Below are positions 1 to 6,939 of a stretch of 12,476 bases of DNA, one piece after another. Within the stretch, counting starts at the first letter, position 1, and the number at the start of each line of letters is the position of its first letter. Made by a program: the position numbers and the translations under genes. The stretch is taken from positions 1 to 12,476 of the forward strand of contig CALYQE010000048.1 of assembly GCA_945281075.1 (NCBI GenBank), written 5' to 3'. Source of the stretch: an uncultured Lactobacillus sp. (GTDB lineage: Bacteria > Bacillota > Bacilli > Lactobacillales > Lactobacillaceae). The notes beneath the pieces were generated by a model. It saw only the letters and a program-made list of their open reading frames with translations, was not told where the DNA came from and made no database searches.

Positions 1-335
1 CGATTAGTAAAATGAAGAAAAAGCCTATTTTAATTAATGTAGCTCGTGGTGGCTTGGTTGATACACAAGCTTTAATTGACGCCTTAAAGTCAGGACAAAT
101 CTCCGGTGCGGCCTTGGATACTCTAGCTGATGAAACAGATTTTTATGGTAAGAAAAATTTGCTGAATAGTTTGCCTCAAGATTATGAAGAATTGAAAGCA
201 ATGCCTCAAGTTTTGATTACACCACATATTGCTTTCTTTACAAAGTTAGCCATTAAGAATAGTATGGAAATTGCTTTGAATGATGCAAAAACCATCATTT
301 CTGGCGGCAAAGTTAGAAGTGTCGTTAACTTATAA
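1..335 (+). CDS. D-2-hydroxyacid dehydrogenase (D-lactate dehydrogenase-like), C-terminal part; 5' end outside window
   Basis: This is the 3' end of an NAD-dependent D-isomer-specific 2-hydroxyacid dehydrogenase, a cytoplasmic enzyme family that interconverts 2-oxoacids such as pyruvate or branched-chain 2-oxoacids and their D-2-hydroxyacids. The frame is open to the first base of the window (codons ISK precede the first Met at 12), so the visible Met is internal and the start lies upstream. The retained C-terminal part shows the three residues the family uses in catalysis: Arg in NVARGGLVD (codon 45-47), Glu in LADE (132-134) and His in TPHIAF (225-227). The segment between Glu and His is long, as in D-lactate and D-hydroxyisocaproate dehydrogenases rather than glycerate dehydrogenases. 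Substrate cannot be decided from this fragment. The stop is 14 bp before the IclR regulator gene, so the two are probably cotranscribed and the regulator may control this enzyme. Confidence 0.88.
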   Translation, partial: ISKMKKKPILINVARGGLVDTQALIDALKSGQISGAALDTLADETDFYGKKNLLNSLPQDYEELKAMPQVLITPHIAFFTKLAIKNSMEIALNDAKTIISGGKVRSVVNL

Positions 336-349
336 AAGAGTGGGAAAAG

Positions 350-1099
350 TTGACTGAAAACAAGATAAATAAAACAATTGCCAATACATTTAATATTATT
401 GATGTTATTGCTAATGCAAATGCTAAGATCGGCGTTAGTGAATTGTCACGTAAAACACATTTACCAAAAACAACCGTTTTTCGTTTGTTAGATTCTTTAG
501 AACAATTAAAGATAGTAAATAAGAGTGATGAACAGGAATATAATTTAGGCTCTTTTTTTTATAAATTTGTAGCTCAAGCTAAAAATAAAAATGACTTGGT
601 TCAAATAGCTTTACCTTTTATGAAAAAATTTGCTAAAACAACTGGTGAAACAATTAATTTGGGAATTTTATATAATTCAGAGGTTGTTTATTTAAAAAGT
701 ATTACAGGAAAATATTTTTCTTTGCAAGTCAAATTAATTCCAGTTGCACCACTTTATTGTAGTAGTATTGGTAAAATCTTTTTATCGACCTTTTCACCGG
801 ATCAACTTTCTGCTTATTTGAAAAATGTTGACTTTAAAAAAATGACGGTCAACACTATTACTGAAATAGAGCCATTAAAAAAGGAACTTAATCAAATTAA
901 ACAAGAGCAATTTTCATACGATCGAGAAGAATCTGAATATGGATTAAGTTGTATCGCCCTACCAATTCTAAGAAAAAAGAAGATAGTTGCTGCAATTAGT
1001 GTTTCTGGCCCAACAGCAAGAATGAAGGCGTATGGTTTTAAAAAAATAAAAACTAATCTAAAATTTACTGCAGAAGAAATTAATAAGTCAATGTGTTAA
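350..1099 (+). CDS. IclR-family transcriptional regulator
   Basis: A 249-residue DNA-binding regulator of normal IclR length. Residues about 8-55 form the winged helix-turn-helix (VSELSRKTHLPKTTVFRLLDSL, residues 29-50, covers the recognition helix). Residues about 75-245 are the effector-binding domain, with the family-typical run around GLSCIALPIL and AISVSGPTARM near the C terminus. The start is TTG at 350: the next in-frame Met falls well inside the effector domain, and an AGAGTGGG purine stretch lies about 5 bases upstream. IclR proteins respond to small organic acids or sugars-derived metabolites and repress or activate adjacent catabolic genes. The adjoining dehydrogenase is the obvious candidate target, which is inference. 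The gene is visibly more AT-rich and lysine-rich than pepO or kup in the same window, which may indicate a different history. No ligand can be named. Confidence 0.88.
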   Translation: MTENKINKTIANTFNIIDVIANANAKIGVSELSRKTHLPKTTVFRLLDSLEQLKIVNKSDEQEYNLGSFFYKFVAQAKNKNDLVQIALPFMKKFAKTTGETINLGILYNSEVVYLKSITGKYFSLQVKLIPVAPLYCSSIGKIFLSTFSPDQLSAYLKNVDFKKMTVNTITEIEPLKKELNQIKQEQFSYDREESEYGLSCIALPILRKKKIVAAISVSGPTARMKAYGFKKIKTNLKFTAEEINKSMC

Positions 1100-1180
1100 A
1101 AGCGGTAAAAATTTATAAGAAACAAAATTAGAAGCTATATCGTGAGTCGAGTTTCAGAAGAAACTAGTTCTTTAAATAAA

Positions 1181-1268
1181 AAAAAGCAGATAAAACATCG
1201 AAATGAAGTAACCCCAAAATTTAAGACAAATTTGGGGGTCACTTCAACAAAGTGTTTTTCTGCTTTTT
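1181..1268. terminator. Compound inverted repeat acting as a likely bidirectional terminator after the IclR gene
   Basis: The outer arms AAAAAGCAGA (1181-1190) and TCTGCTTTTT (1259-1268) pair perfectly. After one bulged T, AAAACA (1192-1197) pairs with TGTTTT (1253-1258). A run of T follows on the plus strand and a run of A precedes, so it could terminate in both directions. A second inverted repeat (1204-1246) sits inside the loop. No other clear terminator follows the IclR gene; a small AGTTTC/GAAACT hairpin at 1150-1165 lacks a proper U-run. The fold is read by eye and no energy was computed. Confidence 0.65.
1204..1246. repeat. 19-bp imperfect inverted repeat nested in the terminator loop; resembles abutted IS ends
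   Basis: The arms 1204-1222 and 1228-1246 match at 17 of 19 positions with a 5-base loop. Both outer ends are TGAAGT...ACTTCA, and the C-rich arm (ACCCC) is the kind of TG...CA-bounded terminus seen in IS3-family (IS150-group) elements. That likeness is from memory, not a search. Two ends back to back with no transposase between them would make this a miniature remnant. It may equally be just the inner stem of an ordinary long hairpin. Confidence 0.4.
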
Positions 1269-1340
1269 ACTTTTTTCCTGTCCTCTTAGGTGGCTGCAAT
1301 GCATGCCGAATACGTTCTTAAAATTTTCAAAAGTTGCCAT
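1239..1340 (-). other. Possible 33-residue minus-strand reading frame within a GC-richer intergenic block (1270-1385)
   Basis: The 340-bp gap between the IclR and MFS genes holds a terminator-like hairpin and then about 110 bp that are richer in G and C than their flanks. On the minus strand an ATG at 1340 opens 33 codons, starting MATFENFKNVFGMHC and ending with a Lys-rich tail and a TGA inside the inverted repeat. GGAG lies 6 bases before the ATG, and the frame stays open 13 more codons upstream. It could be a small gene, a leftover gene fragment, part of a repeated intergenic element, or chance. On the plus strand the same block can form a small CTCGG/CCGGG hairpin (about 1353-1376), but I recognise no riboswitch or T-box in it. 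Confidence 0.2.
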
Positions 1341-1439
1341 GGTGGGCTCCGTCTCGGTCAGAAGGAAAAGCCGGGGGTGTTAATTTTGAGGACTTCTTGC
1401 TACACTTGTAAATAGATTTAAATGGAAAGGACTGAATAA

Positions 1440-2660
1440 ATGAAACTTAAACATGGATCAACTAATGGAACAGAAGTTAAGTTGCGCTGGCTGCTTTTAG
1501 GTGAGTTGGCAACCTGGATTGGTTCAAGCTTCGTGTGGCCACTCACGTCAGTCTACTTGAATAAACAATTACACATCAGTCTTTCGGTAATAGGACTGGT
1601 CTTATTTTGCAATTGTGCAAGTAATGTTTTAGGGTCACTGACTGCGGGCCGACTTTATGACCGTTTTAACCCATATCCTTTGATTGTTGCTGGACTTGGC
1701 ATTGACGCCGTAGTCTTATTTTTTATGGCCTTTTTCCACGGCTGGCCGGCATATTGGATTTGGTTAATCATTACCGGTTTTGTCAGTGGGTGGAATGGGA
1801 CAATGATTAATTCAATTGCCACCAGTCTGCGCAAATATCCTGGGCGCTACGTTTTTAACCTGATTTATTTTGCGCAAAATGTAGGGACAGTCACGGGGAC
1901 GCTGCTCGTGGGCTACTTATACGATTTTTCAATCGAATTTTTATTCTTGCTAGCTTCGTCACTGTTTGCAATTGCCTGTATCAATGCCGCAATTCACTAT
2001 CGGCCGATCATTAACTTTCATAAGCAGCGTCAAGCAAAAACCGATAAGGCAGGCAAAAAACCAAAGGCAGAACCAATGCCTAAATACAATATGATGCTGA
2101 TGATTGGCTTTCTGGTTTCGCTATCGGTAACCTGGTTGATGTACATGAACTGGGAATCAAACCTTTCCGTTTACATGGTTTCGCTTGGAATTCCATTTCA
2201 TTTATACAGTTTGTTATGGACAATGAACGGGGCAATAATTGTCACCGTCCAAGTTGTCCTTGCCAGATTCCCGCATTTGTTTAAAAACCTGTTTCAACAG
2301 ATCATTTTTGGCACATTAATGTTCGCTATTTCATTTGGCACGCTGATTTTTGCCCGTGATTTTGCCCACTTTGCTTTGTCCATGGTTATTTTAACTTTGG
2401 GTGAAGGGACTGCCTTTCCTGCTGTTCCTGCTTATATTAACGATTTATCGCCAATGAGCAGCAAGGGAAAATATCAAGGTGAAATTAACGTCGCGCGTGG
2501 AATTGGGCAGGCCTTTGGGCCGCTGTTTGGCGGGATGATTATCGACCGTGCTGGCTATATTCCCTTTTTCATTGTGGCGGCAGCGGGCATATTCCTGATG
2601 GTCTTATTATTATTGCCAATTCATGCAAAATTGCGCAAGCTGATTAAACTTTATAAATGA
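1440..2660 (+). CDS. MFS transporter, DHA1-like drug/metabolite exporter
   Basis: A 406-residue integral membrane protein with the length and twelve-helix pattern of the major facilitator superfamily. The loop after helix 2 holds motif A in the form GRLYDRFNPYPLI (about residues 70-82), typical of proton-driven transporters of the DHA1/YttB-like kind. A charged central loop (about residues 195-215, rich in Lys) separates the two six-helix halves. A second, weaker motif-A-like GGMIIDRAGYIPF sits after the matching helix of the C-terminal half. The ATG at 1440 has AAAGGA at 1426-1431, 8 bases away. A weak possible promoter (TTGAGG 1386-1391, 17 bases, TAAATA 1409-1414) would give a very short leader. 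No terminator is obvious between it and pepO, so some readthrough is possible. Substrate cannot be told from sequence; export of a drug or metabolite is a family-level guess. Confidence 0.85.
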   Translation: MKLKHGSTNGTEVKLRWLLLGELATWIGSSFVWPLTSVYLNKQLHISLSVIGLVLFCNCASNVLGSLTAGRLYDRFNPYPLIVAGLGIDAVVLFFMAFFHGWPAYWIWLIITGFVSGWNGTMINSIATSLRKYPGRYVFNLIYFAQNVGTVTGTLLVGYLYDFSIEFLFLLASSLFAIACINAAIHYRPIINFHKQRQAKTDKAGKKPKAEPMPKYNMMLMIGFLVSLSVTWLMYMNWESNLSVYMVSLGIPFHLYSLLWTMNGAIIVTVQVVLARFPHLFKNLFQQIIFGTLMFAISFGTLIFARDFAHFALSMVILTLGEGTAFPAVPAYINDLSPMSSKGKYQGEINVARGIGQAFGPLFGGMIIDRAGYIPFFIVAAAGIFLMVLLLLPIHAKLRKLIKLYK

Positions 2661-2675
2661 TTTTGTAAACACTTT

Positions 2676-2706
2676 TTAACACTAGAAGTTCGATTAAAAT
2701 GATAAT
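2676..2706 (+). promoter_or_regulatory. Candidate pepO promoter
   Basis: TTAACA (2676-2681) and GATAAT (2701-2706) resemble -35 and -10 boxes, but the 19-base spacing is longer than ideal. The region is AT-rich and alternative -10 boxes exist, so the exact position is uncertain. Confidence 0.38.
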
Positions 2707-2752
2707 ATTAATTTAGTCTATTTTTAATTTATAAAAAGGAAGGATTCGTTTA

Positions 2753-4702
2753 ATGAATAAATTTGCAGCGGTTCGTGGTGGTAGCGGCGATATTATTGAA
2801 CCGAAAATTGGTACCAGACCACAGGATAATTTATATTTAGCTGTTAACTCGGAATGGATCTCAAAAACCGAAATCCCTGAAGACCGTTCAAGAATGGCTT
2901 CATTTGATGGCATTGATCTCAGCGTTGAGAAGCACCTGATGAAGGATTTTGCCGATTTTGCTGCCGGCAAAAAGGAAATACCAGATATTCCTAACCTGAA
3001 AGAAGCAGTAAAACTTTATCAATTGGCGCTTGACTTTGATAAGCGTAATCGTGAAGGTGCTGAACCAATTAAATCAGATTTGGCTTTACTGGACGGATTA
3101 AAAGACTTTTCCGATTTTAATCTTAATGCACCAGATTTAACGACTTTCGCGTCACTTCCGTTTGGCTTTAATGTTGAACCTGACTTGAAAAATGCCAAAG
3201 CTAACGTGCTTAACTTTGCCGGCCCGGGCACTTTCTTGCCGGATACTACCACTTATCAAACAGCTGACGCTGCTAGTTTACTTGCTATTTTGCAAAAGCA
3301 ATCAGTTAAATTGCTCGAAATGGCGGGCATTAGTACGTCAAAAGCTGAACAGTATGCAGAAGATGCAATTAAATTTGATGCTAAATTGGCAAAGGTGGTT
3401 AAATCATCTGAAGAATGGGCAGACTATCCGGCTTGCTATAATCCGGTAAAACTTGCCGATTTTGAAACTAAATTTGGCGACTTCAAGATCTCATATTTCC
3501 TGAAAGAAGTTATTGGCGAAGAGCCAGACCGAATTATTGTGCAGGAACCGCGCTATCTTGATCATTTTGCTGAATTAGTTAATGAAGCTAACTTTAGTGA
3601 AATTAAAGGCTGGATGATCGTTAACTTTATTAACGATGTGGCCTCTACTTTATCGCAAGAATTCCGTGAAGCCTCATTCCCATTCAGTCAAGCATTATCA
3701 GGTCAGCCTAAGCTAACTAGTGGAGAAAAGCAGGCTTACCACATTGCTAACGACAGTTTTAGTGAAGTGGTTGGAGTTTACTATGGCAAAACCTACTTCG
3801 GTGCAGAAGCCAAAAAAGACGTTGAGGATATGATTAACAAAATGCTCACCGTTTACAAGGAACGTCTCCGTAACAACGACTGGTTGTCTGAAGCAACTAG
3901 AAAACAAGCGATTGTTAAGGTCGAAGCTTTGAAATTGAAGATTGGCTATCCGAATGAGATTGAAGCAATTTATGATCGCTTGAAAGTTGTTCCCGCAAAT
4001 CAAGGCGGCAGCTTGTATTCAAATGAGCGTGCATTTGGCGTTGAAGAACAAAAGTACAATATTGAACAGCTGCACAAGGAAGTTGATCGGTCAATTTGGG
4101 CAATGCCAGGCAACTTAGTCAATGCTTGTTACGATCCAACCAGAAATGATTTGACTTTCCCAGCTGCCATTTTGCAGTCGCCATTCTATGATTTGAAACA
4201 TGATCGTGCAACTAACTTTGGCGGTATCGGTACGGTAATTGCGCACGAAGTATCGCATGCCTTTGATAATAACGGCGCCCAATTTGATGAAATTGGCAAC
4301 TTGAAGAATTGGTGGACTGATGAAGATTACGCTGAGTTCAAGAAGCGGACGCAAGCCGAAATCGACCTGTTTGATGGCATTCAATACGGTCCTGTTACTC
4401 TTAATGGTAAGCAAATTGTTTCTGAAAACATTGCGGATCAGGGTGGATTAACAGCTGCTGTTGAGGCCGCTAAGAACGAAAATGATGATCTTAAAAAGTT
4501 GTTTGAAAACTTTGCTCGGATTTGGGCTAATAAACAAATGACTGAATCAATCAAGAGTCAAACGGCAGTAGATGTACACGCACCGGGTCCACTTCGTGCC
4601 AACGTGCAGTCACAATGTCAGGATGCCTTTTATGAAGCCTTTGATGTTAAGCCTGAGGATGGCATGTGGCTTGACCCAGATAAACGGGTGAAAATTTGGT
4701 AA
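2753..4702 (+). CDS. pepO: Endopeptidase PepO (neprilysin-like M13 zinc metallopeptidase)
   Basis: A 649-residue zinc endopeptidase that cleaves oligopeptides in the cytoplasm, part of the casein-peptide breakdown chain of lactic acid bacteria. The zinc site is HEVSH (residues 498-502) with the third ligand in ENIAD (558-562), the M13 pattern HExxH...ExxxD. Upstream is the substrate-binding block VNACYDP...FPAAILQSPFYD (from about 456; Asn457-Ala458), and downstream are His609 and Arg615 in HAPGPLR, matching the transition-state His and the Arg that binds the peptide carboxylate in neprilysin. The C terminus ends in Trp (VKIW), as in this family. There is no signal peptide or anchor helix, unlike eukaryotic neprilysins, so it acts inside the cell. 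AAGGAAGGA (2736-2744) lies 8 bases before the ATG. The gene is followed by its own terminator. The first position after Asn-Ala is Cys rather than the Tyr/Phe of neprilysin; I believe this is usual in Lactobacillus PepO but cannot confirm it. Confidence 0.95.
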   Translation: MNKFAAVRGGSGDIIEPKIGTRPQDNLYLAVNSEWISKTEIPEDRSRMASFDGIDLSVEKHLMKDFADFAAGKKEIPDIPNLKEAVKLYQLALDFDKRNREGAEPIKSDLALLDGLKDFSDFNLNAPDLTTFASLPFGFNVEPDLKNAKANVLNFAGPGTFLPDTTTYQTADAASLLAILQKQSVKLLEMAGISTSKAEQYAEDAIKFDAKLAKVVKSSEEWADYPACYNPVKLADFETKFGDFKISYFLKEVIGEEPDRIIVQEPRYLDHFAELVNEANFSEIKGWMIVNFINDVASTLSQEFREASFPFSQALSGQPKLTSGEKQAYHIANDSFSEVVGVYYGKTYFGAEAKKDVEDMINKMLTVYKERLRNNDWLSEATRKQAIVKVEALKLKIGYPNEIEAIYDRLKVVPANQGGSLYSNERAFGVEEQKYNIEQLHKEVDRSIWAMPGNLVNACYDPTRNDLTFPAAILQSPFYDLKHDRATNFGGIGTVIAHEVSHAFDNNGAQFDEIGNLKNWWTDEDYAEFKKRTQAEIDLFDGIQYGPVTLNGKQIVSENIADQGGLTAAVEAAKNENDDLKKLFENFARIWANKQMTESIKSQTAVDVHAPGPLRANVQSQCQDAFYEAFDVKPEDGMWLDPDKRVKIW

Positions 4703-4710
4703 TCAGTTTT

Positions 4711-4755
4711 TAAGCTAAAAAGCACTTCTCCCAACAGAGTAGTGCTTTTTGCTTA
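4711..4755 (+). terminator. Rho-independent terminator of pepO
   Basis: AAAAAGCACT (4717-4726) pairs perfectly with AGTGCTTTTT (4741-4750), and after one bulged T the outer TAAGC (4711-4715) pairs with GCTTA (4751-4755). The T-run is part of the descending arm. It starts 9 bp after the pepO stop. Confidence 0.85.
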
Positions 4756-4776
4756 GAAAAGTTTACGTTTAAGGTT

Positions 4777-4819
4777 GCCAATTTGAAGAGCTAAATGTGA
4801 AAAAAAGGCTAAATTGGCA
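4777..4819. repeat. 9-bp inverted repeat upstream of the Rgg-type regulator gene
   Basis: TGCCAATTT (4776-4784) and AAATTGGCA (4811-4819) are exact reverse complements separated by 26 bases. It has no U-run, so it is not an obvious terminator. It lies about 90 bp before the candidate promoter of the regulator gene. The rest of the 286-bp gap 4703-4988 holds the pepO terminator, this repeat and the candidate promoter; I found no convincing small gene on either strand. Confidence 0.35.
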
Positions 4820-4910
4820 TTTATAGGCTCCAGATTGCAGAGACAAAAAATGCTCAAATTTAAATTTAACTATTGTGATAAACTTAAGACTTAGAACTTA
4901 TTAGCCCACT

Positions 4911-4941
4911 TTGGCACTTTTATCGTGTGAAGATTTATAAA
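4911..4941 (+). promoter_or_regulatory. Candidate promoter of the Rgg-type regulator gene
   Basis: TTGGCA (4911-4916) is one base from the -35 consensus and TATAAA (4936-4941) one base from the -10 consensus, separated by 19 bases. It would leave a leader of about 40 bases before the AAAGGA ribosome binding site and the ATG at 4989. Confidence 0.42.
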
Positions 4942-4988
4942 GCGAAAATTCTGCCTGAATAATTGAGTTTAGATTTAAAGGAACAAAG

Positions 4989-5840
4989 ATGGAAATTGGT
5001 CAGCTTTTAAAAGAATACCGGTTAAACCGTGGTAAAACAAAAAAGGCTTGGGCAGGAGACACTCTCAGCCCGTCATTTTATGCGCGAGTTGAAAATGGAA
5101 GTAATCGAATTTCCGCTGAAGACTTGATTAACTTACTGTATGCTAATCAGATACCTGTAATTGAGTTTTTTGAGCGGTTAAATTCCCAAGACCAAGTGGT
5201 CTATGAAGAAAACAACCAGTTTCTTTTTGCAATTAATCAGGCTTACTATCAAGGTTCAAAAGCGGAATTATTGAAAATCCGCAACACTATTCGAAAAAGC
5301 AAATTACCCGATAAAAAAGAGAAATTAATGATAATAAATGTCTATTTGGCGATTGTCAATGATGAGTATGACAGCATCGATCAAAGGACCTTAAGAGAAC
5401 TAAAAGACCGGATTTTTATGGTCAATGAATTCGATCTTGATACGATCAATTTATATTGTAATTGCATGGTTTTCTATGATCTTGATACCAATCTGATGAT
5501 TTCGAGCAAGCTAATAAAACAATATCAAGGAAATAAAAATAGCTTAATTGAGAAGAATTTATTGGGAATGATTATCAATATGCTGAACTTTTGTATTAAA
5601 GAAAAACGTTTTGAAGAAGCTAATCAGTTTATTGAATTTGCCGATCAGATCGTTCCTAAACCAGAAATATATTTTTATAAAAACATGATCGTTTTTTTCA
5701 CTAGCATAATCAAATTTGACACAAGTTCTGATAAAAAGTATTTAGAAATTTGTCATGATATTATTGAGGATGTCAATAGAATTGGGATGAAAGGTTTTAG
5801 TACGGAAATGGCAGAGTTTTTACAAAAAAACATCAAATGA
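4989..5840 (+). CDS. Rgg/GadR/MutR-family transcriptional regulator
   Basis: A 283-residue regulator of usual Rgg length. Residues about 3-60 are an XRE-type helix-turn-helix with the family-typical run FYARVENGSNRIS around residues 31-43. The rest (about 75-283) is an all-helical, TPR-like domain as in peptide-sensing Rgg proteins, where it forms the dimer and the peptide pocket. In streptococci and lactobacilli such proteins are controlled by short hydrophobic peptides or act at bacteriocin loci (MutR, LasX, GadR). The ATG at 4989 follows AAAGGA by about 6 bases. The gene ends with its own terminator and is followed in the same direction by a three-gene ABC transporter whose promoter carries a palindrome, so control of that transporter is the likely role (inference). 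I found no adjacent peptide gene with a usable ribosome binding site. Whether it activates or represses cannot be read from sequence. Confidence 0.87.
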   Translation: MEIGQLLKEYRLNRGKTKKAWAGDTLSPSFYARVENGSNRISAEDLINLLYANQIPVIEFFERLNSQDQVVYEENNQFLFAINQAYYQGSKAELLKIRNTIRKSKLPDKKEKLMIINVYLAIVNDEYDSIDQRTLRELKDRIFMVNEFDLDTINLYCNCMVFYDLDTNLMISSKLIKQYQGNKNSLIEKNLLGMIINMLNFCIKEKRFEEANQFIEFADQIVPKPEIYFYKNMIVFFTSIIKFDTSSDKKYLEICHDIIEDVNRIGMKGFSTEMAEFLQKNIK

Positions 5841-5912
5841 AATTAGGCTCATCTTGTAACAATCATAGCCAGGCACTAAAAAGAAGTGGAATAAAAAAAC
5901 ATAGTTTTGAAC

Positions 5913-5957
5913 AGACTGACATAAATGCTTTGTAAGTAGCAAATATGCCAGTTTTTT
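5913..5957 (+). terminator. Terminator between the Rgg-type regulator and the ABC operon
   Basis: ACTG-CATA (5915-5923) pairs with TATG-CAGT (5944-5952) around one A-C mismatch, and inner TGCT (5926-5929) pairs with AGCA (5938-5941). Six T follow (5952-5957). It implies that the ABC operon has its own promoter rather than depending on readthrough. The remaining part of the 201-bp gap holds that promoter region. Confidence 0.72.
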
Positions 5958-5991
5958 CTTTGCTCTTTTTCAAATGATACAATTCACTCGA

Positions 5992-6018
5992 TTGCGGTAT
6001 TAGATATTCTAATACAAT
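5992..6018 (+). promoter_or_regulatory. Candidate promoter of the ABC transporter operon, with suboptimal spacing
   Basis: TTGCGG (5992-5997) and TACAAT (6013-6018, one base from the -10 consensus) are only 15 bases apart, which is short for a housekeeping promoter and would fit one needing help from an activator. A 19-bp palindrome fills the spacer. An alternative pair (TTCACT 5983-5988, TATTCT 6005-6010) is weaker. Confidence 0.42.
5997..6015. promoter_or_regulatory. 19-bp palindrome, candidate operator of the ABC operon
   Basis: GTATTAGA (5997-6004) and TCTAATAC (6008-6015) are perfect inverted repeats around a 3-base centre TAT. No U-run follows and the centre is too small for a stable RNA loop, so a DNA site for a dimeric protein is the better reading. 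It lies exactly between the candidate -35 and -10 boxes, 27 bp before the ATPase start. The Rgg-type protein encoded next door is the first candidate to bind it; that link is inference. Confidence 0.5.
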
Positions 6019-6041
6019 TTGTTTTTAAGGGAGAGCTAGAA

Positions 6042-6935
6042 ATGAATACTACAGCAAAAAATTTACTACAGCTTGATAGTGTCAGCACATATGTTGGCCA
6101 TACAGAAATCGTGAAAAAAGCTACTTTTGTCATTAAGCCAGGTGAAATTATTGGTTTGATTGGTCCAAATGGAGCCGGTAAAACGACTATCATGAAAACT
6201 ATTCTAGGCTTAATGAAATTCACGGGCGAAATTACTGTTAGCGGTAAGCCTGTCACTGAAAATAATCATGCTCCCTTGGCAAAGGTTGGAGCGCTAATCG
6301 AGCATCCAGCAATTTATCCTTTTTTGACAGGTCAAGAAAATCTAAAACTGTATGCTCACAGTAAGGAAGATATGACCAGAATAGTCAATCGACTGCAAAT
6401 GAATTCATACATTAACAGTAAGGCTAAAGGCTATTCTTTGGGAATGAAGCAAAAATTAGGTATCGCAATTGCCTTATTGAATCAGCCCAATTTAGTAATT
6501 CTTGACGAACCAATGAATGGACTGGATATTGAATCAACGATTAGCGTTCGAAAATTAATCCAGGAATATGCAACTCGTGGTACTGCATTTTTAATTTCCA
6601 GCCATATTTTAAGTGAGTTACAAAAAGTAATGACTAGAGTTGTTTTGATTAGTAATGGAAAAATTATTTTAAATCAAAGCATAAGTGACTTTGAGACAAT
6701 TAGTCATCAAAAATATCAGGTATCTACTGAAAATAATGCGATGGCTAAAAAGATTTTTAATGCTAATCAAATTAATTACACTGAAAAAGATCAGCATTTA
6801 ACGATTACGCAAGAAAGCATTTTTAAGATACAAGATGAACTTTTCAAAAATAACATTCATTTGACTGAAATGTCGCCAGTTGAAGCAAATCTTGAGCAGA
6901 TTGTGGTTGATGTTTTAGACAAGGAAAGAGGCTAA
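6042..6935 (+). CDS. ABC transporter ATP-binding protein, bacitracin/lantibiotic self-protection type (BcrA/LanF-like)
   Basis: A 297-residue ATPase subunit that powers two membrane partners encoded directly downstream. Walker A is GPNGAGKT (residues 41-48), the ABC signature has the BcrA-type form YSLGMKQKLG (from residue 131) instead of LSGGQ, Walker B is LVILDEP (151-157), and the switch His is in SSHIL (His188). About 85 further residues after residue 210 form the C-terminal extension usual in this subfamily. The divergent signature, one ATPase with two permeases, and small permease size all point to the BcrAB/LanFEG group, which protects cells from peptides acting at the membrane; the true substrate is unknown. 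AAGGGAG (6027-6033) lies 8 bases before the ATG. The stop is 4 bp before the first permease gene, whose ribosome binding site lies inside the end of this gene, so translation may be coupled. Confidence 0.92.
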   Translation: MNTTAKNLLQLDSVSTYVGHTEIVKKATFVIKPGEIIGLIGPNGAGKTTIMKTILGLMKFTGEITVSGKPVTENNHAPLAKVGALIEHPAIYPFLTGQENLKLYAHSKEDMTRIVNRLQMNSYINSKAKGYSLGMKQKLGIAIALLNQPNLVILDEPMNGLDIESTISVRKLIQEYATRGTAFLISSHILSELQKVMTRVVLISNGKIILNQSISDFETISHQKYQVSTENNAMAKKIFNANQINYTEKDQHLTITQESIFKIQDELFKNNIHLTEMSPVEANLEQIVVDVLDKERG

Positions 6936-6939
6936 AATT

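Noticed and set aside
1150..1165. AGTTTC-AGAA-GAAACT hairpin after the IclR gene as its terminator
   Set aside because: The stem is only 6 bp of mostly A-T pairs and no T-run follows; the larger hairpin at 1181-1268 is a better candidate.
1331..1376. T-box or riboswitch in front of the MFS gene, suggested by GGTGGGCTCCG
   Set aside because: The T-box core (GGTGG-ACC) is not intact, no specifier or terminator/antiterminator pair is visible, and no known riboswitch core was recognised.
3019..4414. Several antisense frames of 60-100 codons across pepO
   Set aside because: They lie wholly opposite a clearly conserved peptidase gene, have no domain-like sequence and no ribosome binding sites.
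5945..5977. 10-codon hydrophobic frame (MPVFSLLFFK) before the ABC operon, considered as an Rgg signalling peptide
   Set aside because: It begins inside the descending arm of a terminator, has no ribosome binding site and is shorter than known peptide precursors.
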